From positions 183,406-247,405 of the forward strand of contig NZ_CAKZJO010000056.1 of assembly GCF_936943645.1 (NCBI RefSeq): 64,000 nt of DNA, given 5' to 3'. The position numbers and the translations under genes were made by a program. The stretch comes from an uncultured Bradyrhizobium sp. GTDB lineage: Bacteria > Pseudomonadota > Alphaproteobacteria > Rhizobiales > Xanthobacteraceae. How positions within the stretch are numbered: the stretch's first letter is position 1; each line of letters opens with the position of its first letter. Below, piece by piece: positions 33,580-41,341 of the stretch. The notes beneath the pieces were generated by a model that was given only the letters and a program-made list of their open reading frames with translations, did no database searches and was not told where the DNA came from.

Positions 33580-34980
33580 ATGCAAGACCTCTGGCGCCTG
33601 TCGGCCGCCGACCTCGCCACCCTCGTCAAATCCAAAAAAGTGTCCGCCCGGGAGGCCGCCAAGGCCGGGCTCGCCCGGCTCGATGCCGTCAATCCCCAGC
33701 TCAATGCGGTGATCGACCACCGGCCGGACGACGTGTTGAGGCAGGCCGACGCCGTCGATGCCGCCATCGCGCGGGGCGAGGACCCCGGCGTGCTCGCCGG
33801 CGTGCCCGTCACCATCAAGGCCAATGTCGACCAGGAGGGCTTTGCCACCACCAATGGCCTCAAGCTCCAGCGCGACGTGATCGCGCGCGAGGACAATCCG
33901 GTGGTCGCCAATTTCCGCAAAGCCGGTGCCATCCTGCTCGGCCGTACCAACTGCCCGGCGTTCTCCTATCGCTGGTTCACCACCAATCTCATCCACGGCG
34001 ACACCAAGAACCCGCGCGATGCCTCGCTGACGCCGGGCGGCTCGTCCGGCGGCGCCGGCTCGGCGGTCGCGGCCGGCATCGGCCATATCGCCCACGGCAC
34101 CGACATCGCCGGCTCGATCCGCTATCCCGCCTATGCCTGCGGCGTCCACGGCCTGCGCCCGACGCTCGGCCGTATCCCCGCCTTCAATCCGGCGCTGCCG
34201 GAGCGCCCGATCGGGCCGCAGATCATGGCGGTGTCGGGCCCGCTGGCGCGCACCATCAACGATTTGCGTATCTCGCTGGAAGCCATGTCGGCCCGCGACG
34301 TCCGCGACCCCTGGTATGTGCCGGCGCCGCTCCAAGGTCCCGCGCGCGAGAAGCGTGCCGCGATCTGTCTCAATCCGGACGGCCTTGGGACCACGCCGGA
34401 AGTGAAGGCGGCCGTGACCGACGCCGGCAAGCGGCTCGAGCGCGCGGGCTGGACCGTCGAGGTGATCGAGAATACGCCGCCGATGCGCGAGGCGGTGCAG
34501 TGGCAGCGCAAGCTCTGGCTCGGCGACGGCTACGAGGCGCAGCTGGAGATGGCCGAGCGCGAGGGCGATCCCGGCGCGCTGGCCTGCCTGCGCGGCAACC
34601 GCGCCAAGGTCACGCCGATGGATCAGGCGAACTACGCACAGGCGCTGACCCGCCGCGCCACGTTCACGCGCGAGTGGATGATGTTCTTCGAAAAATACGC
34701 CGTGGTGCTGACGCCGGTCTCCGGCGAGCTGCCATTCCCCGATCATCTCGACCGCAAGGATGCCGAGTCCTTCGAGCGGGTCTGGGAAGCGCAGATGCCG
34801 CAGATCGCGACGCCCTTCATGGGTCTGCCCGGCCTCGTCGTCTCCACCGGTCTCGTCGGCAAGACCCCGGTCGGCGTGCAAATCGTGTCCGGCCGCTATC
34901 GCGAAGATCTCTGCCTGCTCGCGGGCGAGGCGATCGAGGCGGGCGGCGTGCCGCCGTCGCCGATCGATCCCGTGGGTTAG
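33580..34980 (+). CDS. Amidase-signature hydrolase
   Basis: 466 residues of the amidase signature family. The Ser-cisSer-Lys triad is readable: Lys80 (VTIKANVDQ), Ser155 in the TPGGSSGGAG loop and Ser179 in GTDIAGSIRYPA. The family hydrolyses amide bonds of small amides or fatty-acid amides; substrate is not deducible. Two bases after its stop starts a glutathione peroxidase gene, then a DUF3297 gene, on the same strand. Confidence 0.9.
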   Translation: MQDLWRLSAADLATLVKSKKVSAREAAKAGLARLDAVNPQLNAVIDHRPDDVLRQADAVDAAIARGEDPGVLAGVPVTIKANVDQEGFATTNGLKLQRDVIAREDNPVVANFRKAGAILLGRTNCPAFSYRWFTTNLIHGDTKNPRDASLTPGGSSGGAGSAVAAGIGHIAHGTDIAGSIRYPAYACGVHGLRPTLGRIPAFNPALPERPIGPQIMAVSGPLARTINDLRISLEAMSARDVRDPWYVPAPLQGPAREKRAAICLNPDGLGTTPEVKAAVTDAGKRLERAGWTVEVIENTPPMREAVQWQRKLWLGDGYEAQLEMAEREGDPGALACLRGNRAKVTPMDQANYAQALTRRATFTREWMMFFEKYAVVLTPVSGELPFPDHLDRKDAESFERVWEAQMPQIATPFMGLPGLVVSTGLVGKTPVGVQIVSGRYREDLCLLAGEAIEAGGVPPSPIDPVG

Positions 34981-34982
34981 CG

Positions 34983-35459
34983 ATGTCAGCGATCTACGAC
35001 TTCAAGGCCAACTCGCTTGCGGGCGAGGAGGTTGCCCTGAAACGTTTCGAAGGGCAGGTGCTGTTGATCGTCAACACCGCGAGCAAATGCGGCTTCACGC
35101 CGCAATATCGCGGGCTGGAGGATTTGCACCGCGATCTCTCGCCGCGCGGCTTCTCCGTGCTCGGCTTTCCCTGCAACCAGTTCGGCGCGCAGGAGCCGGG
35201 ACAGGCGGACGAAATCCAGGCGTTCTGCTCGACGAACTACGACGTCACTTTTCCGCTGTTCGAGAAGATCGACGTCAACGGCGCCAATGCGCATCCCCTG
35301 TATGAGTACCTGAAACGGCAGCAATCCGGGCTTCTCGGCGCCTCCATCAAATGGAATTTCACCAAATTCCTGGTGGACCGTGCCGGCAAGGTGATCGCGC
35401 GTTACGCGCCGACCGCACGGCCCGAAGGATTGCGCAATCAAATCGAAACACTGTTGTGA
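34983..35459 (+). CDS. Glutathione peroxidase-family (thiol) peroxidase
   Basis: 158 residues. Active-site Cys36 is in NTASKCGFTPQY, with FPCNQFG (Gln) and KWNFTKFLVD (Trp, Asn) completing the tetrad. No signal peptide. As with most bacterial members, it may use thioredoxin rather than glutathione. It begins two bases after the amidase stop, indicating co-transcription. Confidence 0.93.
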   Translation: MSAIYDFKANSLAGEEVALKRFEGQVLLIVNTASKCGFTPQYRGLEDLHRDLSPRGFSVLGFPCNQFGAQEPGQADEIQAFCSTNYDVTFPLFEKIDVNGANAHPLYEYLKRQQSGLLGASIKWNFTKFLVDRAGKVIARYAPTARPEGLRNQIETLL

Positions 35460-35470
35460 GCGAGATAATC

Positions 35471-35713
35471 ATGAGCGACGAATTTCCGGACCGTCTGTCG
35501 GTCGATCCGAACAGCCCCTATTACAACGCGGACATCCTGTCGCGCGACGTCGGCATCCGCTTCAAGGGCATCGAGAAGACCAATGTCGAGGAGTACTGCA
35601 TCAGCGAAGGCTGGGTCCGCGTCACCGCCGGCAACGCCAAGGACCGCCACGGCAACCCGCTGACCATCAAGGTGCACGGGCCGGTGGAGCCGTATTTCAG
35701 GGATAAGAAGTGA
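35471..35713 (+). CDS. DUF3297 protein
   Basis: 80 residues, MSDEFPDRLSVDPNSPYYN..., a strongly conserved small proteobacterial family of unknown function. It begins 11 bases downstream of the peroxidase gene. The stop codon is part of a 7-bp hairpin. Confidence 0.85.
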   Translation: MSDEFPDRLSVDPNSPYYNADILSRDVGIRFKGIEKTNVEEYCISEGWVRVTAGNAKDRHGNPLTIKVHGPVEPYFRDKK

Positions 35714-35727
35714 CGGCGAAGCCGTCA
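35711..35727 (+). terminator. Short hairpin at end of amidase-gpx-DUF3297 operon
   Basis: TGACGGC-GAA-GCCGTCA overlaps the DUF3297 stop codon. The stem is GC-rich but only a short TT follows, so it is a weak intrinsic-terminator candidate. Confidence 0.35.
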
Positions 35728-35765
35728 TTGCAGTGAACGAGCGCGGCACATCCAAATGCAAAATC

Positions 35766-35894
35766 GTCACCCTGAGGTGGCCGCTCCTTCAGCGGCCCTC
35801 GAAGGGCGACAGCCCGGCTGCACCTCGGCCGTTCATCCTTCGAGGCTCCCGGCGCGATGCTTTGCATCGCGCCACTCGCACCTCAGGATGACGG
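35766..35894. repeat. Palindromic repeat, CATCCTGAGG family
   Basis: GTCACCCTGAGGTG at the left and CACCTCAGGATGACGG at the right are inverse. Inner pieces CCGCTCCTTCAGCGG and GGCGCGATGC-TTT-GCATCGCGCC form hairpins. It is related to the element at 3749-3885 and lies between DUF3297 and tarD. Confidence 0.8.
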
Positions 35895-35939
35895 AATGAC
35901 AGTCCGACGAACTTCCTCTTAACACCAAAGGCCACGCCC

Positions 35940-37109
35940 ATGTCCGTCCGCATCGTCGACGTCCGCGAGATCACCAAGCCGATCTCATCGCCGATCCGCA
36001 ACGCCTATATCGACTTCACCAAGATGACGACGAGCCTCGTTGCCGTCGTCACCGACGTGGTGCGCGACGGCAAGCGCGTCGTCGGCTACGGCTTCAACTC
36101 GAACGGTCGTTACGGGCAGGGTGGGTTGATCCGCGAACGTTTCGCCGCGCGCATCACGGAGGCCGATCCGAAGTCGCTGCTCAACGCGGCCGGTGACAAT
36201 TTAGACCCCGACAAGGTCTGGAGCGCGATGATGACCAACGAGAAGCCGGGCGGCCATGGCGAGCGCTCGGTCGCCGTCGGCACCATCGACATGGCGGTGT
36301 GGGATGCGGTGGCGAAGATCGCCGGCAAGCCGCTGTTCCGCCTGCTCGCCGAACGTCACGGTCTCACCGCCAATCCGCGCGTGTTCGTCTACGCCGCCGG
36401 CGGCTATTATTATCCCGGCAAGGATCTCTCTATGCTGCGCGGGGAGATGCGCGGCTATCTCGACCGCGGCTACAACGTCGTGAAGATGAAGATCGGCGGC
36501 GCGCCGATCGAAGAGGACCGCACCCGCATCGAGGCGGTGCTCAAGGAGATCGGCAAGGACGCGCAGCTCGCCGTCGACGCCAACGGCCGCTTCAACCTCG
36601 AGACCGGCATCGCCTACGCCAAGATGCTGCGCGACTATCCCTTGTTCTGGTACGAGGAGGTCGGCGATCCCCTCGACTACGCACTGCAGGCCGCGCTCGC
36701 CGAGTTCTATCCCGGCCCGATGGCCACGGGCGAAAATCTCTTCAGCCACCAGGACGCCCGCAATCTGATCCGCTACGGCGGCATGCGCCCCGACCGCGAC
36801 TGGCTGCAATTCGACTGCGCGCTGTCCTACGGCCTGTGCGAATACCAGCGCACGCTGGAAGTCCTGAAGACCTACGGCTGGTCCCCCAGCCGCTGCATCC
36901 CGCATGGCGGCCACCAGATGTCGCTCAACATCGCAGCAGGCCTCGGGCTCGGCGGTAACGAAAGCTACCCCGACCTGTTCCAGCCCTACGGCGGCTTCCC
37001 GGACGGCGTCAGCGTCGAGAACGGCCACATCACCATGCCCGAGCTGGCCGGCATCGGCTTTGAAGGCAAGTCCGATCTCTACAAGGAGATGAAGGCGCTG
37101 GCGGAGTAG
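35940..37109 (+). CDS. tarD: D-tartrate dehydratase, enolase superfamily
   Basis: 389 residues of the mandelate racemase subgroup. All catalytic residues known for the Bradyrhizobium TarD are at the same numbers: KxK Lys182/Lys184 (KMKIGG), metal ligands Asp213, Glu239, Glu265, and His322 as general acid. It dehydrates D-tartrate to oxaloacetate in an Mg-dependent reaction. The near-identity of sequence I recall from the characterised B. japonicum enzyme supports genus and function. No tartrate transporter or regulator is adjacent; repeats flank it on both sides. Confidence 0.88.
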   Translation: MSVRIVDVREITKPISSPIRNAYIDFTKMTTSLVAVVTDVVRDGKRVVGYGFNSNGRYGQGGLIRERFAARITEADPKSLLNAAGDNLDPDKVWSAMMTNEKPGGHGERSVAVGTIDMAVWDAVAKIAGKPLFRLLAERHGLTANPRVFVYAAGGYYYPGKDLSMLRGEMRGYLDRGYNVVKMKIGGAPIEEDRTRIEAVLKEIGKDAQLAVDANGRFNLETGIAYAKMLRDYPLFWYEEVGDPLDYALQAALAEFYPGPMATGENLFSHQDARNLIRYGGMRPDRDWLQFDCALSYGLCEYQRTLEVLKTYGWSPSRCIPHGGHQMSLNIAAGLGLGGNESYPDLFQPYGGFPDGVSVENGHITMPELAGIGFEGKSDLYKEMKALAE

Positions 37110-37150
37110 GGGCTGAGTGATTTGGTGCGCACCGGCGGCGCTCTTTACTC

Positions 37151-37300
37151 GGTGTCGTCCCCGCGAAGGCGGGGACCCATAACCCAGGGAGATGTTACGG
37201 CGCGAGCTGGTCACTCCGGCTCTTCGCCAAAGCCAACCCTGTGGCTATGGGTCCCGGATCAGCGCTTCGCTTCGCTACGCTTGTCCGGGACGACGACCGA
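37151..37300. repeat. Palindromic repeat, GTCGTCCCGG family
   Basis: GGTGTCGTCCCCGCG at one end and GGGACGACGACC at the other. Inside, CCCATAACCCAGGG / CCCTGTGGCTATGGG and a CCGGATCAGCGCTTCGCTTCGCT stretch occur. Dispersed intergenic repeat between convergent tarD and malonyl-CoA decarboxylase. Confidence 0.75.
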
Positions 37301-37321
37301 GTGTGAGGCCCGAGCGTGCCG

Positions 37322-38674
37322 CTACGACAACCGCATATCCAGTAGCCGCCGGCCCTCGCCCTTCAGCAGCTTCTTCACCGCACTCGACGCCACGACCTCG
37401 CCGTCATTGGCATAGGCCTCGTGGTTCTTCTCGATGTCGTCGAGGCGGTAGAGGTAGTTGACCATCACGCCGGCGGATTCGCGTAGCCCCTTCGGCGAGA
37501 GGTCGCCGAGCCAGTTGATGCGCTCGAGCCTTGCGCCGTTGCCGAGATGGAAGCGGGCGACGGAGTCGATCAGCTTGCCCTTCGGCGTGCGCGCCTTGAG
37601 GAAATAGTGCGCGGCCAGCGGCTCGATCACGCCGCGAAGCAACGCGGTCGTTTCGGGGCTCTCGAACCATTTGGGATCATCGAGGCGCTTCAGCGTCTCG
37701 CGGTCCTCGTCCGACAGCGGCAGATCCTTGTCCTGCCTCACCCAGGCCATGAAGCCCGGCACCGGCGACAGCGTCACGAAAGTGTCGAGCTTCGGCGTTT
37801 CGCGACGCAGCTCTTCCACCACCTGCTTGATCAGGAAGCTGCCGAAGGAGATGCCGCCCAGCCCGCGCTGGGTGTTGGAGATCGAATAGAACACGGCGGT
37901 GCGCGCGCGGTCGATCGGAAGATGCTGGCGATCGACCGCAAGCAGCGGGGCGATCGCGCCGGGAATGGTCTCGGTCAGCGCCACCTCGACGAAGATCAGG
38001 GGCTCGTCCACCATCGCAGGGTGGAAGAAGGCGTAGCAGCGGCGGTCAACCGGATCGATGCGGCGGCGCAGATCGTCCCAGTCGGAGATTTCGTGCACGG
38101 CCTCGTAACGGATGATCTTTTCGAGGATGTTGGCCGGGGTCGACCAGTCGATCCTGCGCAGCACGAGAAACCCCCTGTTGAACCACGAAGAGAGAAGATG
38201 CGAGACGTCGCGATCGAGCGCGGCGAGATCGGTGTGTCCATTCATCATGCCGAGCAGATCGGCGCGCATGTTGACGAGGTCGCCGGTGCCGCCGGGGGCA
38301 CGGTTGAGGCGGCGGATCAGCTCCTGCCGCCGCGGCTCCGAGGCGAAATGCAAGGAGCTCGCGTCCTCGTCGCTGGGCGCCGCGCGCCATGTCTCGATGG
38401 CCTTGGACAGGCGCTCCCGGTCCGGGCCGAAATCGCGCACCAATCCGTCGAAGAAGGCGCGGCGTCCCGCCGCATCCAGCTCCCGGTAGATGTCGAGCAC
38501 CTCGCGCGCGATGGCGATACCCGATGCTTCGCCCCGGCCCGACAGCAGCGCGTCGCAGAGCTCGAGCAGCCCGTCGGCATCCGGTCTGGTGTCGGCGGAA
38601 TCGCCGCGACGAAGCAGCGTGCGGCCGCGCTCGGAGATCGTGGCGAGCAGGTCGGAGAAGAAGGCGTTGGCCAT
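37322..38674 (-). CDS. Malonyl-CoA decarboxylase
   Basis: 450 residues. It converts malonyl-CoA to acetyl-CoA and CO2. Family blocks include the helical N-terminal domain and, in the catalytic half, FHPAMVDEPLIFVEVAL, FYSISNTQRGLGGISFG and VTLSPVPGFMAWV, which hold the conserved Ser and His. In Rhizobium leguminosarum MatA works with MatB (malonyl-CoA synthetase) and MatC (carrier). Here no matBC genes are adjacent, so it may serve fatty-acid balance or a separate malonate locus. Confidence 0.92.
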   Translation of the reverse strand: MANAFFSDLLATISERGRTLLRRGDSADTRPDADGLLELCDALLSGRGEASGIAIAREVLDIYRELDAAGRRAFFDGLVRDFGPDRERLSKAIETWRAAPSDEDASSLHFASEPRRQELIRRLNRAPGGTGDLVNMRADLLGMMNGHTDLAALDRDVSHLLSSWFNRGFLVLRRIDWSTPANILEKIIRYEAVHEISDWDDLRRRIDPVDRRCYAFFHPAMVDEPLIFVEVALTETIPGAIAPLLAVDRQHLPIDRARTAVFYSISNTQRGLGGISFGSFLIKQVVEELRRETPKLDTFVTLSPVPGFMAWVRQDKDLPLSDEDRETLKRLDDPKWFESPETTALLRGVIEPLAAHYFLKARTPKGKLIDSVARFHLGNGARLERINWLGDLSPKGLRESAGVMVNYLYRLDDIEKNHEAYANDGEVVASSAVKKLLKGEGRRLLDMRLS

Positions 38675-38840
38675 CGGGACTTTCGTGTCAAGGTTTGTGC
38701 GCTGCGGAAGCTTACACGCGATTTGGGCGGAAGCCGATCACAATCAAGCGGAGGAATGCGGCAACTTTAGTCGGGCCGTGCGTTTGGCGAATGCCGGCAT
38801 GCCGTTGGATGCGGACGATGTCTCCGAGCGCCCCGCTGCC

Positions 38841-38933
38841 ATAGGGTGGGCAAAGGCGCTCCTTGCGCCGTGCCCACGATCTCTCTCGATGACAAAAAAT
38901 GCGTGGGCACGCTTCGCTTTGCCCACCCTACGA
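38841..38933. repeat. Palindromic repeat, GTAGGGTGGGCAAAG family
   Basis: ATAGGGTGGGCAAAGGCG at the left, CGCTTTGCCCACCCTACGA at the right. Second copy of the repeat at 22647-22740. It lies in the 281-base gap 38675-38955 between two minus-strand genes (the end of the AraC gene and the start of malonyl-CoA decarboxylase), where I see no gene. Confidence 0.8.
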
Positions 38934-38955
38934 GTTCTGCGCTCGTATCGACGAG

Positions 38956-39795
38956 CTATGCTTTCCCCGCAAACTCCGTCGGCGTCCGCCCCGTCACCTG
39001 ACGGAACGCGGCCGAGAAGGCGGGCACGCTGGCATAACCGAGCTGGGTCGCGAGCTGCTTCACCGAGACATTGGCATCCGTGGACAGCCGCTGGATTGCA
39101 GCCGCAATTCGCGCGCGCTGGCACCAGCTCTTGAAGCTGAGTTGCGTTTCGCTCGAGAACAGCCGCGACAGCGTCCGCGCCGACGTTCCGACCTCGCGCG
39201 CCAGCGTGTCGATGTCGTGCAGGCCGGTGGGATCGTCCAGCACGATCAGCGCGGCGCGGCGGCAGCGCGGCTCGTGCGGCAGCGGCACGAAGGTCGCGGA
39301 ATCCTCGGCCTGGTGCAATTCCAGCATCACGAGGCGCACCAATAGCTCGGTGCGTTCCTCGGTATTGCGCGCGTCGAACAGCGCGAGGATCGCCTGATTG
39401 AGCAGCGGCGAGACCCGCACCACGAATTCTTTGGTCAGCCCCTCGTAGCGCTGCTCGCGTTTCAGCCAGGCGAGGTCGAAATACAGCGTGCGCATCTCGA
39501 TGTCGGCGAGCAGGTCGAGGGCGTGCTCGAGCCCGGCCGGCACCCAGACGGCCCGGTCCGGCGGCACCAGCCAGCGGCCCTCGGGCGTCGTCACCTGCAT
39601 GGTGCCCTTCGCCGCATAGATCAGCTGCGCCTCGCGGTGCAGGTGCGGCTCGATCCGCATGCCTCTCGGATAGTCGCGCGCCACCAGATGTACGCCTGCG
39701 GGCGAGCGGTGGTTGCTGCGGACCTCCCGCAGGATTGGCGTGTCCAAGTTTGGCGTTTCCAAGATTGGCGTTTCCAAGACAGTCATTGGCAGCAT
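38956..39795 (-). CDS. AraC-family transcriptional regulator with N-terminal cupin
   Basis: 279 residues. An N-terminal cupin sensor (HLHREAQLIYAAKGTMQV) is followed by two helix-turn-helix motifs, LAREVGTSARTLSRLF and LATQLGYASVPAFSAAFRQVTGRTPTEF. The first 20 residues carry an odd repeat, LETPILETPNLDTPIL, coded by three 15-base units (39732-39776). It is divergent from the MFS gene at 39848 and very likely controls it. ATG 39795 and ATG 39786 are both possible starts; neither has a clear ribosome-binding site. Confidence 0.88.
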   Translation of the reverse strand: MLPMTVLETPILETPNLDTPILREVRSNHRSPAGVHLVARDYPRGMRIEPHLHREAQLIYAAKGTMQVTTPEGRWLVPPDRAVWVPAGLEHALDLLADIEMRTLYFDLAWLKREQRYEGLTKEFVVRVSPLLNQAILALFDARNTEERTELLVRLVMLELHQAEDSATFVPLPHEPRCRRAALIVLDDPTGLHDIDTLAREVGTSARTLSRLFSSETQLSFKSWCQRARIAAAIQRLSTDANVSVKQLATQLGYASVPAFSAAFRQVTGRTPTEFAGKA

Positions 39796-39847
39796 CCCGT
39801 CATGGGGAGGACATATAACTCATTTCGGAGCAGGAGAGGATTCGGGA

Positions 39848-41035
39848 ATGAACAGCCCAGGTCTTAACAGTCCAAGCCGGGTGATCAGTTTCGTCAACGC
39901 AGGCCATTTCATCGACCATTATTCGATGCTGATCTTCGCCGCGGCCGTCATCATCATGGGCCCGGCACTCGGCATGGCTTATTCGGAACTCTTGCCGTAT
40001 GCGACGCCGGGCTTCGTGGCCTTCGGCGCCGGCTCGCTGCTGACCGGATGGCTCGGCGACCGCTGGAGCCGCCGCCACATGATGCTGATCTTCTTCGTCG
40101 GCATCGGGGCGTCCATGATCTCGGTCGGCCTCGTCCAGACCCCGGCGCAGCTCGGCGCCGCCTTGCTGTCGATCGGCATCTTCGCCTCGATCTACCATCC
40201 CGTCGGCACCGCCATGATCGTCTCCTACGCCGAGAGGCTCGGCCGCGAGATGGGCATCAACGGCGTCTGGGGCAATCTCGGGGTTGCCTCCTCGGCGCTG
40301 GCCACAGGCGTGATCGGCCAATATCTCGGCTGGCGCTTTGCCTTCATCATTCCCGGCATCGTCACCATCATGATCGGCATCGCCTTTGCGCTGCTGGTCG
40401 TGCACGAGGACCGCAAGGGCTCGAAGCAGGCGGCGGCGCAGGCGCGCGTCGCCAAGCAGGACATGTGGCGCGTGGTGCTGTCGCTGCTGATCGTGGTGAT
40501 CGCGATCTCGACCACCTTCAACGCCGTCACCGTGGCGTTGCCCAAGCTGTTCGCCGAGCGGCTTGCCGACCTGACCAAAAGCCCGGCGCTGCTCGGCGTC
40601 ATCGCGGCCTGCGTCTACGTGTTCGGCGCGATGACACAGTACACGATCGGCCGGCTGCTCGACCGCTACTCGCTGAAGACGGTGGCGCTGCCGCTGTCGT
40701 TCATGCTGGCGCCGTTCCTGTATCTGGCCGCGAGCCTGAACAACCTGCCGCTGATCCTGGTGTCGATCGGCATCGTCATGGGCGCGTTCGGACAGGTTAC
40801 GGTGAACGACGCCATGGTCGGCAAATACACCAGCGAGGAATGGCGCTCGCGCGCCTATGCGGTGCGCTACTTCATCGGCTTCACCGCGGCCGGCGCCTCG
40901 GTCGGCTTGGTCGCCTGGCTCTACGAGCAGGGCGGCTTCGTCACCATGCTCCACGCCTTCGCCGGCCTCTGCCTGCTCGCCATCGCCGCCGCCATCATCC
41001 TGCCCCGCGAGATCCGGACGCCTGCGGCGGTGTAA
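39848..41035 (+). CDS. MFS transporter (Fsr/YfmO-like)
   Basis: 395 residues with about 12 hydrophobic segments, and the MFS loop motif GWLGDRWSRRHMM between TM2 and TM3. NAGHFIDHYSMLIFAAAV and YHPVGTAMI are like the fosmidomycin-resistance carrier group. Substrate unknown. GGAGAGG lies about 14 bases before the ATG. The gene is divergent from the AraC regulator, with only 52 bases between them. Confidence 0.86.
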   Translation: MNSPGLNSPSRVISFVNAGHFIDHYSMLIFAAAVIIMGPALGMAYSELLPYATPGFVAFGAGSLLTGWLGDRWSRRHMMLIFFVGIGASMISVGLVQTPAQLGAALLSIGIFASIYHPVGTAMIVSYAERLGREMGINGVWGNLGVASSALATGVIGQYLGWRFAFIIPGIVTIMIGIAFALLVVHEDRKGSKQAAAQARVAKQDMWRVVLSLLIVVIAISTTFNAVTVALPKLFAERLADLTKSPALLGVIAACVYVFGAMTQYTIGRLLDRYSLKTVALPLSFMLAPFLYLAASLNNLPLILVSIGIVMGAFGQVTVNDAMVGKYTSEEWRSRAYAVRYFIGFTAAGASVGLVAWLYEQGGFVTMLHAFAGLCLLAIAAAIILPREIRTPAAV

Positions 41036-41042
41036 GGGCTCC

Positions 41043-41087
41043 GTGTCCCGGACAAGCGCAGCGAAGCGGAGCGCAGAGCCGGGACAC
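41043..41087. repeat. Hairpin repeat, GTGTCCCGG family
   Basis: GTGTCCCGG (41043-41051) pairs with CCGGGACAC (41079-41087). The loop is rich in GCG. Placed directly after the MFS stop, it may end that transcript. The rest of the 306-base gap 41036-41341 has one weak terminator-like site and nothing else recognised. Confidence 0.6.
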
Positions 41088-41166
41088 AGAAAATTGCGGG
41101 CGGCACGTCACGCACGCCGCCGATCATGCAACTCTACCCCTGTTTTGCCCGACGAAGCAAAACCGC

Positions 41167-41186
41167 TTCGGCAAGGCCGAAATTTT
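41167..41186 (+). terminator. Weak terminator-like hairpin
   Basis: TTCGGC-AAG-GCCGAA followed by ATTTTCC. Six base pairs and a short T-run: possible rho-independent end for the MFS gene. Confidence 0.3.
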
Positions 41187-41341
41187 CCTGAGCCTTTTCA
41201 ATGCCATCCCTACTGTGCATGGGGTTGTTTTCGCAATTTTTGTCGTCACGGCCTGTCTCACGCGTCTGGAACCCGCGCCACCTCCCGCGGGTTCTATCGC
41301 CGTGGGCCCCGACACCGGGGTAAAGGGGGAAAATCATCTGC

